From: Mangrovivirga halotolerans
GTDB lineage: Bacteria > Bacteroidota > Bacteroidia > Cytophagales > Cyclobacteriaceae
Direction: 5' to 3'
Length of the DNA stretch: 64,000 bases
NCBI RefSeq assembly: GCF_026241165.1
Contig: NZ_JAPFQN010000005.1
Coordinates: 248,001 to 312,000, forward strand
Shown: piece by piece, positions 1 to 9,219 of the stretch
Numbering within the stretch: the first letter of the stretch is position 1
How the letters are laid out: each line of letters begins with the position of its first letter
Made by a program: the position numbers and the translations under genes
Notes under the pieces: model-generated
The model's input: the letters and a program-made list of their open reading frames with translations, nothing else
Databases searched by the model: none
Told to the model about the DNA's origin: nothing

Positions 1-471
1 CATGGAAAGTTCATTTGAATCTTTATAAACACCCATAGGATCTCCGGCAGCAATATTTTCTTCTGTCATAGAAACATATTCCGGACCAAGAATTTGCTGT
101 ACAAAATCAGGTTGATAATGAGCACAAAATGCACCAACCATAAAAAACATCCAGAACAAAATAAAGGAAGCTAAAACTTCTTTTCTCGAATTCCACATAG
201 TTTGTGGAAGATCAAATTTCCAAAAATTCAGGAATCTGTTCATTCCTGTTTTTTTGTTCTTATTGAGGCTGTGGTAAAGTTTCTGGCTTATATTATTAAG
301 ATAGACCCGAATCATCCGATTTGGATAATGAGATCTGGAATAGCTCAAATCATCAGTAATTTCAATATAAAGCTTGTGAAATTCATCAGGATTTGAACCT
401 GAAGTTTTCGATAACCTTTCAAAATACTGCCACTTTTCTTTATTTTGTCTGATAAACTCCGATTCGCGCAT
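1..471 (-). CDS. SpoIIM-family (stage II sporulation protein M) integral membrane protein, C-terminus beyond the window
   Basis: The reverse strand is open from an ATG at 471 to the window edge, giving 157 codons of a protein that continues outside. The N-terminus (MRESEFIRQNKEKW) is soluble and charged, and a hydrophobic segment begins near residue 110. This matches the SpoIIM-like membrane proteins of Bacteroidota, which have no role in sporulation there. It is divergent from the RDD-family gene with only 30 bases between the start codons. SpoIIM and RDD genes are commonly neighbours in this phylum, which supports the call. The function in these bacteria is not established. The truncation is due to the window, not to a mutation. 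Confidence 0.72.
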   Translation of the reverse strand, partial: MRESEFIRQNKEKWQYFERLSKTSGSNPDEFHKLYIEITDDLSYSRSHYPNRMIRVYLNNISQKLYHSLNKNKKTGMNRFLNFWKFDLPQTMWNSRKEVLASFILFWMFFMVGAFCAHYQPDFVQQILGPEYVSMTEENIAAGDPMGVYKDSNELSM

Positions 472-501
472 GGGTCGAAGATACACTAATTAGACATAAA
501 A

Positions 502-1236
502 ATGCAAACGATAGAAATTAATACCAGTCAAAATGTTATCATAAGATATGAGCTGGCGGGAGCTAAATACCGAATTATAAGCTACTTAATTGATATCTTA
601 ATAATTTCTATTGGTCTCGGTCTGCAATTTGCGATTCTTAATGCTGCGATAGGAAAATATATGGAAGAAGTATTTTTGGCCTTCCTTTTTCCTCAAGCGG
701 TTTTTTACAGTTTATTCTTTGAAATAATACTTAATGGCCAAACTCCTGGAAAAAAAATATTAAAGATTCAAGCAGTGAAAATAACTGGTGAACAAGCCTC
801 ATGGGGAGATTATTTTTTAAGATGGGCTTTAAAACCTGTTGATGTTATATTAACACTTGGATCTATAGCAATATTATCAATTACATCTACTAAATATGCT
901 CAAAGATTAGGAGATATTGCTGCCAACACAACAGTAATCAAATTATCTCCTAAGTATAATATTTCTCTTGATGATATTTTAAAACTATCGGATAGATCAA
1001 ATTACGAACCTATGTTCCCCCAGGTAACATCATTGAATGATGATTATGTACTTGCTCTTAAAGAAATTAAGGAAAGAACAAATCAGTACAATAATGATGT
1101 AAACAGAAAATTATATCAGGAAATGGTAGATGATTTGGTGAGCAGACTCGAAATAAAAAGAAACGAACTCAAATTCAGAAATAAAGATGAGTTCGTTTCA
1201 AAAATTATTGATGACTATGTTTCTCTGACCAGGTAA
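502..1236 (+). CDS. RDD family membrane protein
   Basis: This 244-residue protein has an RDD domain over about residues 1-150: a GAKYRIISYLIDILII segment, a G.TPGKKILKI motif near residue 85 and a final QRLGDIAANTTVI segment. There are three likely membrane helices. The C-terminal 90 residues are charged and helical (EIKERTNQYNND). RDD proteins are poorly characterised; some act as cation/proton antiporters and others are transport accessories. The gene is divergent from the SpoIIM-family gene, a pairing common in Bacteroidota. The start is the first ATG and leaves a short leader. The family call is firm and the role is unknown. Confidence 0.87.
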   Translation: MQTIEINTSQNVIIRYELAGAKYRIISYLIDILIISIGLGLQFAILNAAIGKYMEEVFLAFLFPQAVFYSLFFEIILNGQTPGKKILKIQAVKITGEQASWGDYFLRWALKPVDVILTLGSIAILSITSTKYAQRLGDIAANTTVIKLSPKYNISLDDILKLSDRSNYEPMFPQVTSLNDDYVLALKEIKERTNQYNNDVNRKLYQEMVDDLVSRLEIKRNELKFRNKDEFVSKIIDDYVSLTR

Positions 1237-1245
1237 TCAGAAAAA

Positions 1246-2388
1246 TTAGATTTCTTTTCGGAATATCTCTTCAAGTTTTTCATTTAAGCTTTCCCCACGT
1301 AATCCTGATGCAATGATCTTTCCATCAGGATCAATAAGTACAGTATGGGGTATAGAGTTGACTACATATTTTTGTGCAGCTTCATTTCCCCAGCCCTGAA
1401 GGTCTGATACGTGAGCCCAGTTAATATTATCTGCCTCGATGGCACTTACCCATGCCTTTTCATTTTGATCTAATGAAACACCAAAAATCTCAAAATCTTC
1501 TCCTTTAAATCGGTCATATAATTTCACCATATATGGATTTTCTTTTCTACAAGGACCACACCAGCTTGCCCAAAAATCAATCAAGACATACTTACCTCTG
1601 AAATCAGACAAATTAAGTGTATCACCTTCAGGAGTTTCCTGTGATATTTCCGGAGCCATATTTCCTGTTTTTACAACTTGTAATTTTTCCAGACGATCAT
1701 TCAGGTACTCCATTACCTTTGTGTCCTGCTGAGATGATCCTACTAAACTTACTAAGCTATCTAGTTGCTCGTAATTTTTCCCATACATTAATTCCGTACG
1801 TATTAAAAGAGGAGAAATATATGAATCAGGATTTTCATCAATAAAATCTTTTACAAGATCGACTCTTTCATCATAAATTTTTGTTAGCTGATTTCTAATA
1901 TCATTTTTTTCTTTCTCTGTACCAATACTATCAGCCCGATAATACTCTCTTATCAGGGAATCGTATGTTTCAGCTTTATAATTATTTTTTGTATCCTGAA
2001 ATGTTATATACTCATTATGGATCTCGGATCCTTTTACTTCAATTGATTTTTCCCTGTTTCTGGGATCAATAAATATATCTATTGTATCAGGAGTTAGAAT
2101 TATATGATTAAATCGAAGGTTTTGTTTACCAATCTGAATACCTACAGCTTCCGGTCCTTTCCAATCTAATACAAAATTAAACTTACCGGAATCAAGCATT
2201 ACTGAATCAATGGCCCCGTCTCCTGGATTTATGCTGGAATAGAGATAAACCATTTCCCTGTCACCTACATTCATCACAGAACCATTCAGCACTAGCTGAT
2301 CATTTACTGTTTCTTCTGATTCTTCTTTATTGTTACATGAAAAAAGAATGAAAACAGATAGTAAAAAATAAAAGTATTTTAAATTCAT
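1246..2388 (-). CDS. TlpA-like thiol-disulfide oxidoreductase lipoprotein (DUF4369 + thioredoxin fold)
   Basis: The N-terminus is a lipoprotein signal with the lipobox cysteine at residue 18 (VFILFSC). Residues 30-130 resemble the DUF4369 domain found in front of many Bacteroidota TlpA proteins. The C-terminal thioredoxin domain (about 240-380) carries the active site WCGPC at 276-280 and a cis-proline loop (SIPHTVLIDPDG). It should be a periplasmic, membrane-anchored thiol-disulfide exchange protein of the ResA/TlpA class, reducing disulfides in envelope proteins or apocytochromes. The length of 380 is usual for this architecture. It is convergent with the RDD gene, 9 bases apart. The substrate cannot be inferred from the neighbours. 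Confidence 0.9.
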   Translation of the reverse strand: MNLKYFYFLLSVFILFSCNNKEESEETVNDQLVLNGSVMNVGDREMVYLYSSINPGDGAIDSVMLDSGKFNFVLDWKGPEAVGIQIGKQNLRFNHIILTPDTIDIFIDPRNREKSIEVKGSEIHNEYITFQDTKNNYKAETYDSLIREYYRADSIGTEKEKNDIRNQLTKIYDERVDLVKDFIDENPDSYISPLLIRTELMYGKNYEQLDSLVSLVGSSQQDTKVMEYLNDRLEKLQVVKTGNMAPEISQETPEGDTLNLSDFRGKYVLIDFWASWCGPCRKENPYMVKLYDRFKGEDFEIFGVSLDQNEKAWVSAIEADNINWAHVSDLQGWGNEAAQKYVVNSIPHTVLIDPDGKIIASGLRGESLNEKLEEIFRKEI

Positions 2389-2430
2389 AATAATATTGCA
2401 GTTAATTTAATTTCTATTCCTAAATATAGA

Positions 2431-3552
2431 TTAATTATAGTAATGTCCCAGATCTGAAACATTAAAACGCTCAATTCTACCTCCATTAAATTCATAATAA
2501 CACCCCATAGCTGAAGCTGTATGGCATGAATGAACTGGTAATATACCTATTACATCTCCAGGTGATGGCAAATCGTGTTCTTCAGCCCATCTAATGACGC
2601 CATGTTCCTGGGAAAGTTTATAAACGTTTCCTACTATATCCACATCCCAATTACTGTCATTGATCTTTACTACCTTACCATAGCAATCTTCATCTCCGGG
2701 AAGATAATCCTTAGCTAAATGTACCGCTCCTCCATATGAAATAACTCTCCTTGAATCTTCGTATACCGCAACAACAGGTGATGAAAGACAAATAGCGATA
2801 TCATTTAATTTGCACGCCTCATAAGTATGTTGCATTAAATCATAGAAAACGAAATTACCAGGGCGCAATTCATCTACCTCTTCAAAATAATCAAATGATG
2901 AACAAGAAGGCGTATCACCATAAGACACTTTGATATCTTCGCTATATTGTCTTAGGATTGATTTTAATTCTTTAATTATCTTTATTGCCTCAATATGCTT
3001 TTTTTCTTGTTGATCAACATCGTTAATATAAAGGTCTCCTTTATGGATCATTAATCCCTTAAAGTTTAAATACCGATGTTCATTAACTCTTTTTATTACT
3101 TCAATGGCTTGATCCTTATTTTTATAATCTATTCCACTTCTGTAATAATTTATATCTGTTTCTATCCATACATCAATTTCAGATTTTGCTTCTTCCATCA
3201 ACTGATCCAAAACTTTAATATCAGAGATACAAATGCCCAGTCTGATTCTACTACCTAGATCATTTATTAACTTCATTTCCCTGAGGTTGACTGGAAAAGC
3301 GATCAAAATGTCTTTCCATCCGTACCTTGCAAAATATTCTGCCATTTGGGGAGAAGAAACTGCTATTTTATTTACTCCTAATTCACGTATCCAATCTCCA
3401 ATTTCAACTGATTGATGAGTCTTAAAATGAGGCCTAAGGTCCTTTTTGAGGTTAGAAGCCTTTTGCTTCATTCTTTTGACATTATTTATAACCTTTTCTT
3501 TATCTACCAGAAGTGCGGGATAATCGAATTTCATAGCATTATTATTTATCAT
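2431..3552 (-). CDS. D-threonine aldolase / D-serine dehydratase-like PLP enzyme (alanine racemase N-terminal fold)
   Basis: The N-terminal half is the PLP barrel of fold type III. The family opening (FDYPALLVD) and the PLP-lysine region (LRPHFKTHQS) are visible, as are YGDTPSCS near residue 210 and ELRPGNFVFYD near 230. The C-terminal beta domain contains HSCHTASAMG, which supplies the metal-binding His and Cys typical of D-threonine aldolase and DSD1 enzymes. The likely reaction is aldol cleavage or dehydration of a D-3-hydroxyamino acid; substrate choice cannot be read from sequence. A second ATG at 3534 fits the usual family start slightly better than the one at 3552. The gene is divergent from coaX. 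Confidence 0.85.
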   Translation of the reverse strand: MINNNAMKFDYPALLVDKEKVINNVKRMKQKASNLKKDLRPHFKTHQSVEIGDWIRELGVNKIAVSSPQMAEYFARYGWKDILIAFPVNLREMKLINDLGSRIRLGICISDIKVLDQLMEEAKSEIDVWIETDINYYRSGIDYKNKDQAIEVIKRVNEHRYLNFKGLMIHKGDLYINDVDQQEKKHIEAIKIIKELKSILRQYSEDIKVSYGDTPSCSSFDYFEEVDELRPGNFVFYDLMQHTYEACKLNDIAICLSSPVVAVYEDSRRVISYGGAVHLAKDYLPGDEDCYGKVVKINDSNWDVDIVGNVYKLSQEHGVIRWAEEHDLPSPGDVIGILPVHSCHTASAMGCYYEFNGGRIERFNVSDLGHYYN

Positions 3553-3599
3553 AAAGTAAGCTCATTAAATATAAATTACCTTTATTTGTGTCCAAAATT

Positions 3600-4376
3600 A
3601 TGAAGACACTATTATCGATCGATATTGGTAACTCAGACATGGTTGTCGGTTTATGGAGAGACGACAAAATAGAATTCATTTGGAGGACTCCTTCTTCTAA
3701 AGAGAAAAACCCGGAAGCCTTTCAAATGATATTCCGTGAATGGCTCCTTGAATCTGATATAAAAATCAGTGAAGTTGATTCGATCTCATTAAGTAGTGTA
3801 GTCCCGGAATTATCTGATACAATCAGCGCCGCTGTAAAAGGATTATTTGAAATTAATCCCTTGATTATTGGCCCTGATGTCTATAAAAAGATCCCGATTT
3901 CAACAGAAAGACCGACTGAGATAGGATCAGACCTGATGTGTAATGCTTTGGCCGCATACATCAGGGCAGGAAGAAAAGCATGTATAGTGGTAGATTTTGG
4001 TACCGCTTTAACATTCACCTCTGTAAATAATGATGGCAGTGTGGCAGGAGTTGCAATAGCTCCTGGTTTAAAAACTGCGATCAAAGCACTTACTCAAAAT
4101 ACAGCTAAATTACCTGAAGTCCCTCTTGAGATGCCATCATCTGTTCTGGGTAAAAATACGGTACATGCAATTCAAGCTGGAATCCTTAGTGGATATACCG
4201 GCCTTGTTGAAAAAATGGTTTATTTGATCAAAGATGAACTCAAAACTCCCATGAACGTCTATGCAACAGGTGGTTTATCCTCTATTTTATCACCGTTAAA
4301 AGATAGTTTTGATATAGTTGATGTAAATCTTACTCTCGATGGCCTCCGTCTGATGAATTATTTTTACGAAAAATAA
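3600..4376 (+). CDS. coaX: Type III pantothenate kinase
   Basis: CoaX phosphorylates pantothenate, the first committed step of coenzyme A synthesis, in the cytoplasm. The ASKHA-fold phosphate motif DIGNS lies at residues 8-12, followed by the family segments SSVVPEL, GSDLMCNALAAY and VVDFGTALTFT, and a late ATGGLSSIL. The length of 258 residues is normal. A GTG at 3588 is in frame, but the ATG at 3600 puts the protein start at the usual distance from DIGNS, so I prefer it. The gene is divergent from the PLP-enzyme gene with about 50 bases between, so the two probably share a promoter region. Confidence 0.95.
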   Translation: MKTLLSIDIGNSDMVVGLWRDDKIEFIWRTPSSKEKNPEAFQMIFREWLLESDIKISEVDSISLSSVVPELSDTISAAVKGLFEINPLIIGPDVYKKIPISTERPTEIGSDLMCNALAAYIRAGRKACIVVDFGTALTFTSVNNDGSVAGVAIAPGLKTAIKALTQNTAKLPEVPLEMPSSVLGKNTVHAIQAGILSGYTGLVEKMVYLIKDELKTPMNVYATGGLSSILSPLKDSFDIVDVNLTLDGLRLMNYFYEK

Positions 4377-4382
4377 AACCGT

Positions 4383-4391
4383 AATCGTTTG
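4383..4391 (+). promoter_or_regulatory. AATCGTTTG element, possible LacI-type operator half-site
   Basis: The nonamer AATCGTTTG sits in an imperfect palindrome, GTAATCGTTTGATTTAC, just after the coaX stop and about 150 bases upstream of the CBM48 gene. The same nonamer occurs on the reverse strand at 12900-12908 in front of glgE. Sharing between the two alpha-glucan transcription units suggests a common regulator; LacI-family factors often bind CGTTT-type sites. This is an inference from only two copies. Confidence 0.3.
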
Positions 4392-4537
4392 ATTTACAGC
4401 TGGATTATCTTTTTATCAATTTTTCATTAATTTCTTTTAATAAATTTCAATTTTTAAGTTATCAATCTATTAAAAATACAGTTAAGGGTTGAAATAATTA
4501 AAATTTGATGGTTCTTTGAATAAAAATTCAATCCATC

Positions 4538-4846
4538 ATGAGTATCAAAAAGCAGTATTTAAAGAGCAAGCCTGAATGTAAAGTAACTTTTTTAATTCCT
4601 AAGGAATTAGGTAAAGGTGCACAAACCGCAAGTATCGTAGCAGATTTTGCAGATTGGGACAAAGATGCCATCCCGATGAAAAAACTTAAAACAGGTGAAT
4701 TTAAAGTAGTAAAAAATCTAAAAGCAGGAGGGGAGTACCAGTTCAGATATTTGATCGACGGAAAAAACTGGGAAAACGATCCTGAAGCTGATAAATATGT
4801 ACCGAATAATTATACTTTTGAAGATAATTCAGTAGTAATTGTATAA
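4538..4846 (+). CDS. Stand-alone CBM48 / isoamylase early-set glycogen-binding protein
   Basis: This 102-residue soluble protein consists almost entirely of one CBM48-type beta-sandwich. It shows the features of AMPK-beta and branching-enzyme early-set domains: VTFLIPKELG, VADFADWD in place of the usual GDFNDW, and YQFRYLIDGKNWENDPEAD. Such domains bind alpha-1,4-glucan, and no catalytic domain is attached. It is convergent with the glgE operon and shares a terminator with it, so it probably serves the same polymer as a binding or scaffold protein. The start is the only in-frame ATG giving a full domain. No signal peptide is visible. Confidence 0.85.
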   Translation: MSIKKQYLKSKPECKVTFLIPKELGKGAQTASIVADFADWDKDAIPMKKLKTGEFKVVKNLKAGGEYQFRYLIDGKNWENDPEADKYVPNNYTFEDNSVVIV

Positions 4847-4880
4847 AAATAAAGCCCGGTTGGTCCGGGCTTTATTTTTT
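4847..4880. terminator. Bidirectional rho-independent terminator
   Basis: A perfect 13-bp inverted repeat, AAATAAAGCCCGG (4847-4859) with CCGGGCTTTATTT (4865-4877), encloses the loop TTGGT. T-rich tracts follow on both strands. It lies between the convergent CBM48 gene and the end of the glgE operon and can stop transcription of both. Confidence 0.93.
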
Positions 4881-7284
4881 ATTTAACACCTTCCCTTATG
4901 CCATCAGGGTTTAAATTTAATTCCTTTGCAAGAGCCTCAATTAAATAAATTTTATCCTGCATAAACGGATCATAGCCTCTTATTAAATTAAATGTGAGGT
5001 TTTGTATCTTCTTAAAATTACTTTCCAGTCCAATAGACCTCATCAAAACTATAGATCTTCTTATATCATCGATTAAAGATTCATCCTCAGGCTTCTCTAT
5101 AAATTCATTTAACATAGATAGAAGCTTATTATTAACTAGTGGATTAAGAATAATATTATTTACTGATACATTCCATTTTATAGCATCCCGAACTGTGCTT
5201 TCCAGCTTATTCATATCTAGTTTATAGCTTAGAAAGATCTTCTTTAATTCACTTTGAACTACACCTTCTATATTCCTTTGTAATGCTAATGGGATATGCA
5301 GACCACTGTTTTTCATTACGTTAAGTAAATTATAGTTTCTTTCATAAATGCGGCGGTATGAAGCCTCGGCCTGACCAATGCTTTCTTCAAGGACTGTATC
5401 CAGAAGCTTATTTTGCTCATCTCTGAACATATCGAAGAAACTAAAATTTCTCGATTTGAAATTCGCCCTTATAATGTCTATCGTTTTGGAAAGATTACCT
5501 TTATTAAATTCATTTCTAATTGATTTAGCTACCTTATCGAAAGATTCATCATCCAACTTATTAGAAGAACTACCGAATAACTGGTGTTGCCCCAGATATA
5601 CTATCACAAACCAGAATACCTTTTCACTTTGAGTTACTTTACTAACTACTTTGGTTTTTCCGAGTGCCAATTTCTGGATTCCTGCTTCATATCTTTTATA
5701 GATCTCACTTTCACAATCATAGTTTAAAACAGAAAGCATTGCAGGATTATCCGCAAAAAGGGAGTTTACCGCATAATGAAGACCAATATTCGTTAATGTA
5801 AGCCTTCCGCTTCTTACATGATTTTCATAAATATCCTTTCCAGATCCGTATGCTTCAATATTACTTTTTGCAACACCAAGTCTTTTAGCGAATTCTTTTT
5901 CAAGCTTTATTTTAGCTTCACTTTCTGCTAATTGAATAGCACGGTCAGCATATTGAAGTATCTGAACAGTTTCAATGCCTGATAATTCATCAAAGAACCA
6001 ACCGCAACTTGTAAACATCAACAGGCTTTGTCTTTGAAGTTCTAAAAGCCTTAATAAATGAGTTTTTTCCTTTTGATCTATTGGTATTCTTTCTACATGT
6101 TTACTAATGAATCTATCTACCGAACTTTTAGACCGATCTAATAAAACTTCAATATATTTATCTCTTAATGTCCATGGATCAGTTTCAAATTTTTTCATTT
6201 CGGACTCATAGGCATCGGCTAATTCATCTCTGAGCCAGTTTAATGAATCTCTTAATCCACTTCGCCACTTTTGATTCCACTCAGGATGTCCTCCGGTGCT
6301 ACATCCACAATCAGATTTCCATCTTTCAACTCCATGAACACAGCTCCAGGAGCTATCCTCATGAATCTCAACTTCATGAACAGGAGGATTGACATCAAGA
6401 TATTGTCCGTAATTCGTTAGTTCAATATCCTGTGTTGTTTCAATTTTCCTCAGACAATAAGCCAGAGCCATTTCTCCATAACTATGATGATGACCATAAC
6501 TTTCGCCATCTGTTGCAACATGAACAAGTTGACTTTCTTTATCACCTTCGTCAAAGGAACTGGTTAAATGCGCAGCGAATTTTTCTCCATCAGACAATAA
6601 TCCTTTAAAAGCAATTTCTTGTGAACGATCCCCGTCGTAAAAAAATAAATTCATTTTTCGTCCAGATGGCAGATTGATATAGTAAGATTTTCTTGTGTTT
6701 ATTCCATCCTTCCATTCGGTTTCGCCTTCCTTCCTGAACCTCTTGGCCTGTCGTGGAGCCAGTAAAGTATATTTAATACCATGCTTAGCCATTAGATCCA
6801 GAGATTCCAAATCAACAGCAGTTTCTGCCAGCCACATTCCCTCTGGTTTTCTTTTATACCGGTATTCAAAGTCCTGTATACCCCAAATAATCTGCGTTTC
6901 TTTGTCCCTGGTATTAGCAAGTGGCATAATGATATGATTATATACCTGGGCCATCGCTGATCCATGTCCATTGAAGCGGGTCATACTTTCTATATCAGCG
7001 TCAAGTATACCTTTATAAGTTGAAGGTTCATGTTCTTCCATCCAGGAAAGAAGCGTAGGACCGAAATTGTAACTTATTTTACTGTAGTTATTTACGATAT
7101 TAATGATCTTACCCTCCTCATCCAGCACCCTTGCTTGTGCATTTGGTGCATAGCATTCAAAATTAATTCTCTCATTCCAATCATGAAATGGAAAAGCAGA
7201 TTCCTGGACTTCTATTTTCTCCAACCAGGCATTTTCTCTTGGCGGTTGATAGAAATGCCCATGTATACATATATATTTCTTCAT
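4879..7284 (-). CDS. GH57-type glycoside hydrolase with DUF3536
   Basis: The protein opens with ICIHGHFYQPPRENAW, the characteristic start of the GH57 (beta/alpha)7 barrel. Other family segments are NFGPTLLSWMEEH, GMWLAETAVD (near residue 145, probable nucleophile Glu) and VATDGESYGHHH (near 255, probable acid Asp). A long helical C-terminal region from about residue 300 matches DUF3536, and the total of 801 is usual for this class. GH57 enzymes cleave or transfer alpha-1,4/1,6-glucans. This is the last gene of the four-gene operon, with its ATG directly abutting the glgB stop. Its exact reaction is unknown; branching, debranching or amylase activity are all possible. Confidence 0.87.
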   Translation of the reverse strand: MKKYICIHGHFYQPPRENAWLEKIEVQESAFPFHDWNERINFECYAPNAQARVLDEEGKIINIVNNYSKISYNFGPTLLSWMEEHEPSTYKGILDADIESMTRFNGHGSAMAQVYNHIIMPLANTRDKETQIIWGIQDFEYRYKRKPEGMWLAETAVDLESLDLMAKHGIKYTLLAPRQAKRFRKEGETEWKDGINTRKSYYINLPSGRKMNLFFYDGDRSQEIAFKGLLSDGEKFAAHLTSSFDEGDKESQLVHVATDGESYGHHHSYGEMALAYCLRKIETTQDIELTNYGQYLDVNPPVHEVEIHEDSSWSCVHGVERWKSDCGCSTGGHPEWNQKWRSGLRDSLNWLRDELADAYESEMKKFETDPWTLRDKYIEVLLDRSKSSVDRFISKHVERIPIDQKEKTHLLRLLELQRQSLLMFTSCGWFFDELSGIETVQILQYADRAIQLAESEAKIKLEKEFAKRLGVAKSNIEAYGSGKDIYENHVRSGRLTLTNIGLHYAVNSLFADNPAMLSVLNYDCESEIYKRYEAGIQKLALGKTKVVSKVTQSEKVFWFVIVYLGQHQLFGSSSNKLDDESFDKVAKSIRNEFNKGNLSKTIDIIRANFKSRNFSFFDMFRDEQNKLLDTVLEESIGQAEASYRRIYERNYNLLNVMKNSGLHIPLALQRNIEGVVQSELKKIFLSYKLDMNKLESTVRDAIKWNVSVNNIILNPLVNNKLLSMLNEFIEKPEDESLIDDIRRSIVLMRSIGLESNFKKIQNLTFNLIRGYDPFMQDKIYLIEALAKELNLNPDGIREGVK

Positions 7285-9219
7285 TTATTTCTTTCTTAAA
7301 ATACTAACTCCCAAAGGGGAAAGGTTCAGCTTTAATTTATGCTGATGACCATGGATTTCACCTTTCGATGTTTTCAGGGAGCCTCCATTATACAGGTCAC
7401 TTCCCCCATACTTTTTGTAATCAGAATTTATTACTTCTTCATATTCTCCTTCATAAGGTACTCCTATTTCATATTTTTCTCTTGGCACAGGAGTGAAATT
7501 TATTGCTACAAATAATGTATCCTCCCTGTAATGCCCTTTTCTCATAAATACAATCACTGAATTTGCAGCATCTGTATAATCGATCCACTCGAATCCTTCA
7601 GCACTGAATTGCTTTTCATACAGGCCAGGAGAATTCTTGTATAAATTATTAAGATCCTTAACCCATTCAGTTATACCCTGATGATACTTGTGCTCAGTAA
7701 GCCACCAATCTAAACTCTTATCATGTTTCCATTCTTCACTTTGGCCAATTTCACCACTCATGAATACTAAATTTGTACCGGGATGAGTGTACATATAGCC
7801 ATATAAACACCTTAGATTAGCAAACTTTTGCCATTCATCTCCCGGCATTCTTGCTAAAAGTGAACCTTTACCATGGACTACCTCATCATGCGAAAGAGGA
7901 AGCATAAAGTTTTCGGTAAAAGCATAAGTCATGCTGAATGTAATCTCATTTTGATGATGTTGCCTGTAAAGAGTATCCTTGCTAAAATATTCCAAAGTAT
8001 CATTCATCCAACCCATCATCCACTTCATTCCAAAACCAAGACCACCCAGATAGGTAGGCTTGGTCACCATAGGCCAGGAAGTACTTTCTTCAGCAATAGT
8101 TTGAACACCTTCAAAATTTGCATAAACAGTTTCATTCATTTCCTTCATGAAATCAATTGCTTCCAGGTTTTCTCTGCCTCCATATTTATTGGGTATCCAT
8201 TCGCCTTCTTTTCTGGAATAATCCAGGTAGAGCATAGAGGCGACAGCATCTACCCGAAGCCCATCAGCATGAAACTTTTCAAACCAGAAACATGCATTGG
8301 AAATAAGAAATGATTTCACTTCACTTCTGCCATAATTAAAAATATAGCTATTCCAATCAGGATGATATCCCTGACGGGGATCTTCATGTTCAAAAAGATG
8401 GGTACCATCAAAACGGTGTAGGCCATGCGCGTCATTTGGAAAATGGGAGGGAACCCAATCAAGATAGACCCCTATACCTTCTTTATGGAAGCTATCCATC
8501 AGATGCATGAAATCCTGAGGTGTTCCATATCTTGATGATGGCGCAAAATAGCCTGTTACCTGGTAACCCCAGCTACCAAAAAACGGATGTTCCATAACAG
8601 GCATAAATTCAACATGGGTAAATCCAAGATCCTTTATGTACGGCACCAAATCTTCTGCTAATTCTTTATATGAAAAAGATCGGTTATTCTCTTCATATTT
8701 TCTTTTCCAGGAACCAAGATGTACTTCATACACACTGATTGGACGATCCAGTGAATTGATTTCCTTGCGCTTACTCATCCAATCTTCATCTTTCCATTTA
8801 TAATCAATATCCCACACTACTGAAGCAGTATTCGGTGGAACTTCCCAAAAAATTGCGAAGGGGTCTCCTTTTTCTAATATTTCTCCTGAGTGTTGATTGT
8901 GAATGCGATATTTATAAATAGTTCCTTTATCAATTCCCGGAATAAATCCTTCCCAGATACCAGAACCATCCCATCTGGGAAATAAATAATATTTATCTCC
9001 ATTCCAGTCATTAAAATCACCAATCACACTTACTTTAGAAGCATTTGGAGCCCATACAGCAAAATAAGCCCCATTCTGGCCCTCACTTTCAATTAATCGG
9101 CTACCCAGTTTTTCATATAGCTTAAAATGCTTGCCAGTATTAAATAGACCTATATCAAAATCAGTTAGTAAGGAATATCCCTGAACCTGATTATCTGGTG
9201 ATTCATGATTATTTTTCAT
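7285..9219 (-). CDS. glgB: 1,4-alpha-glucan branching enzyme
   Basis: GlgB cuts alpha-1,4 chains and re-joins them as alpha-1,6 branches in glycogen. An N-terminal CBM48 (YFAVWAPNASKVSVIGDFNDW) is followed by the GH13 barrel with VYEVHLGSW, DWVPSHFPND, GLRVDAVASML (nucleophile Asp), TIAEEST (acid/base Glu) and LPLSHDEVVHGKGS (transition-state Asp). The C-terminal beta domain is present. The 644-residue length is typical. The ATG at 9219 overlaps the maltokinase gene by 11 bases; a TTG nine bases further up is less likely. It lies in the glgE operon. Confidence 0.96.
   Translation of the reverse strand: MKNNHESPDNQVQGYSLLTDFDIGLFNTGKHFKLYEKLGSRLIESEGQNGAYFAVWAPNASKVSVIGDFNDWNGDKYYLFPRWDGSGIWEGFIPGIDKGTIYKYRIHNQHSGEILEKGDPFAIFWEVPPNTASVVWDIDYKWKDEDWMSKRKEINSLDRPISVYEVHLGSWKRKYEENNRSFSYKELAEDLVPYIKDLGFTHVEFMPVMEHPFFGSWGYQVTGYFAPSSRYGTPQDFMHLMDSFHKEGIGVYLDWVPSHFPNDAHGLHRFDGTHLFEHEDPRQGYHPDWNSYIFNYGRSEVKSFLISNACFWFEKFHADGLRVDAVASMLYLDYSRKEGEWIPNKYGGRENLEAIDFMKEMNETVYANFEGVQTIAEESTSWPMVTKPTYLGGLGFGMKWMMGWMNDTLEYFSKDTLYRQHHQNEITFSMTYAFTENFMLPLSHDEVVHGKGSLLARMPGDEWQKFANLRCLYGYMYTHPGTNLVFMSGEIGQSEEWKHDKSLDWWLTEHKYHQGITEWVKDLNNLYKNSPGLYEKQFSAEGFEWIDYTDAANSVIVFMRKGHYREDTLFVAINFTPVPREKYEIGVPYEGEYEEVINSDYKKYGGSDLYNGGSLKTSKGEIHGHQHKLKLNLSPLGVSILRKK

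Noticed and set aside
202-396. A 64-codon forward frame at the left edge
   Set aside because: It lies antisense to the SpoIIM-family gene and has no protein-like pattern; it is a shadow frame.
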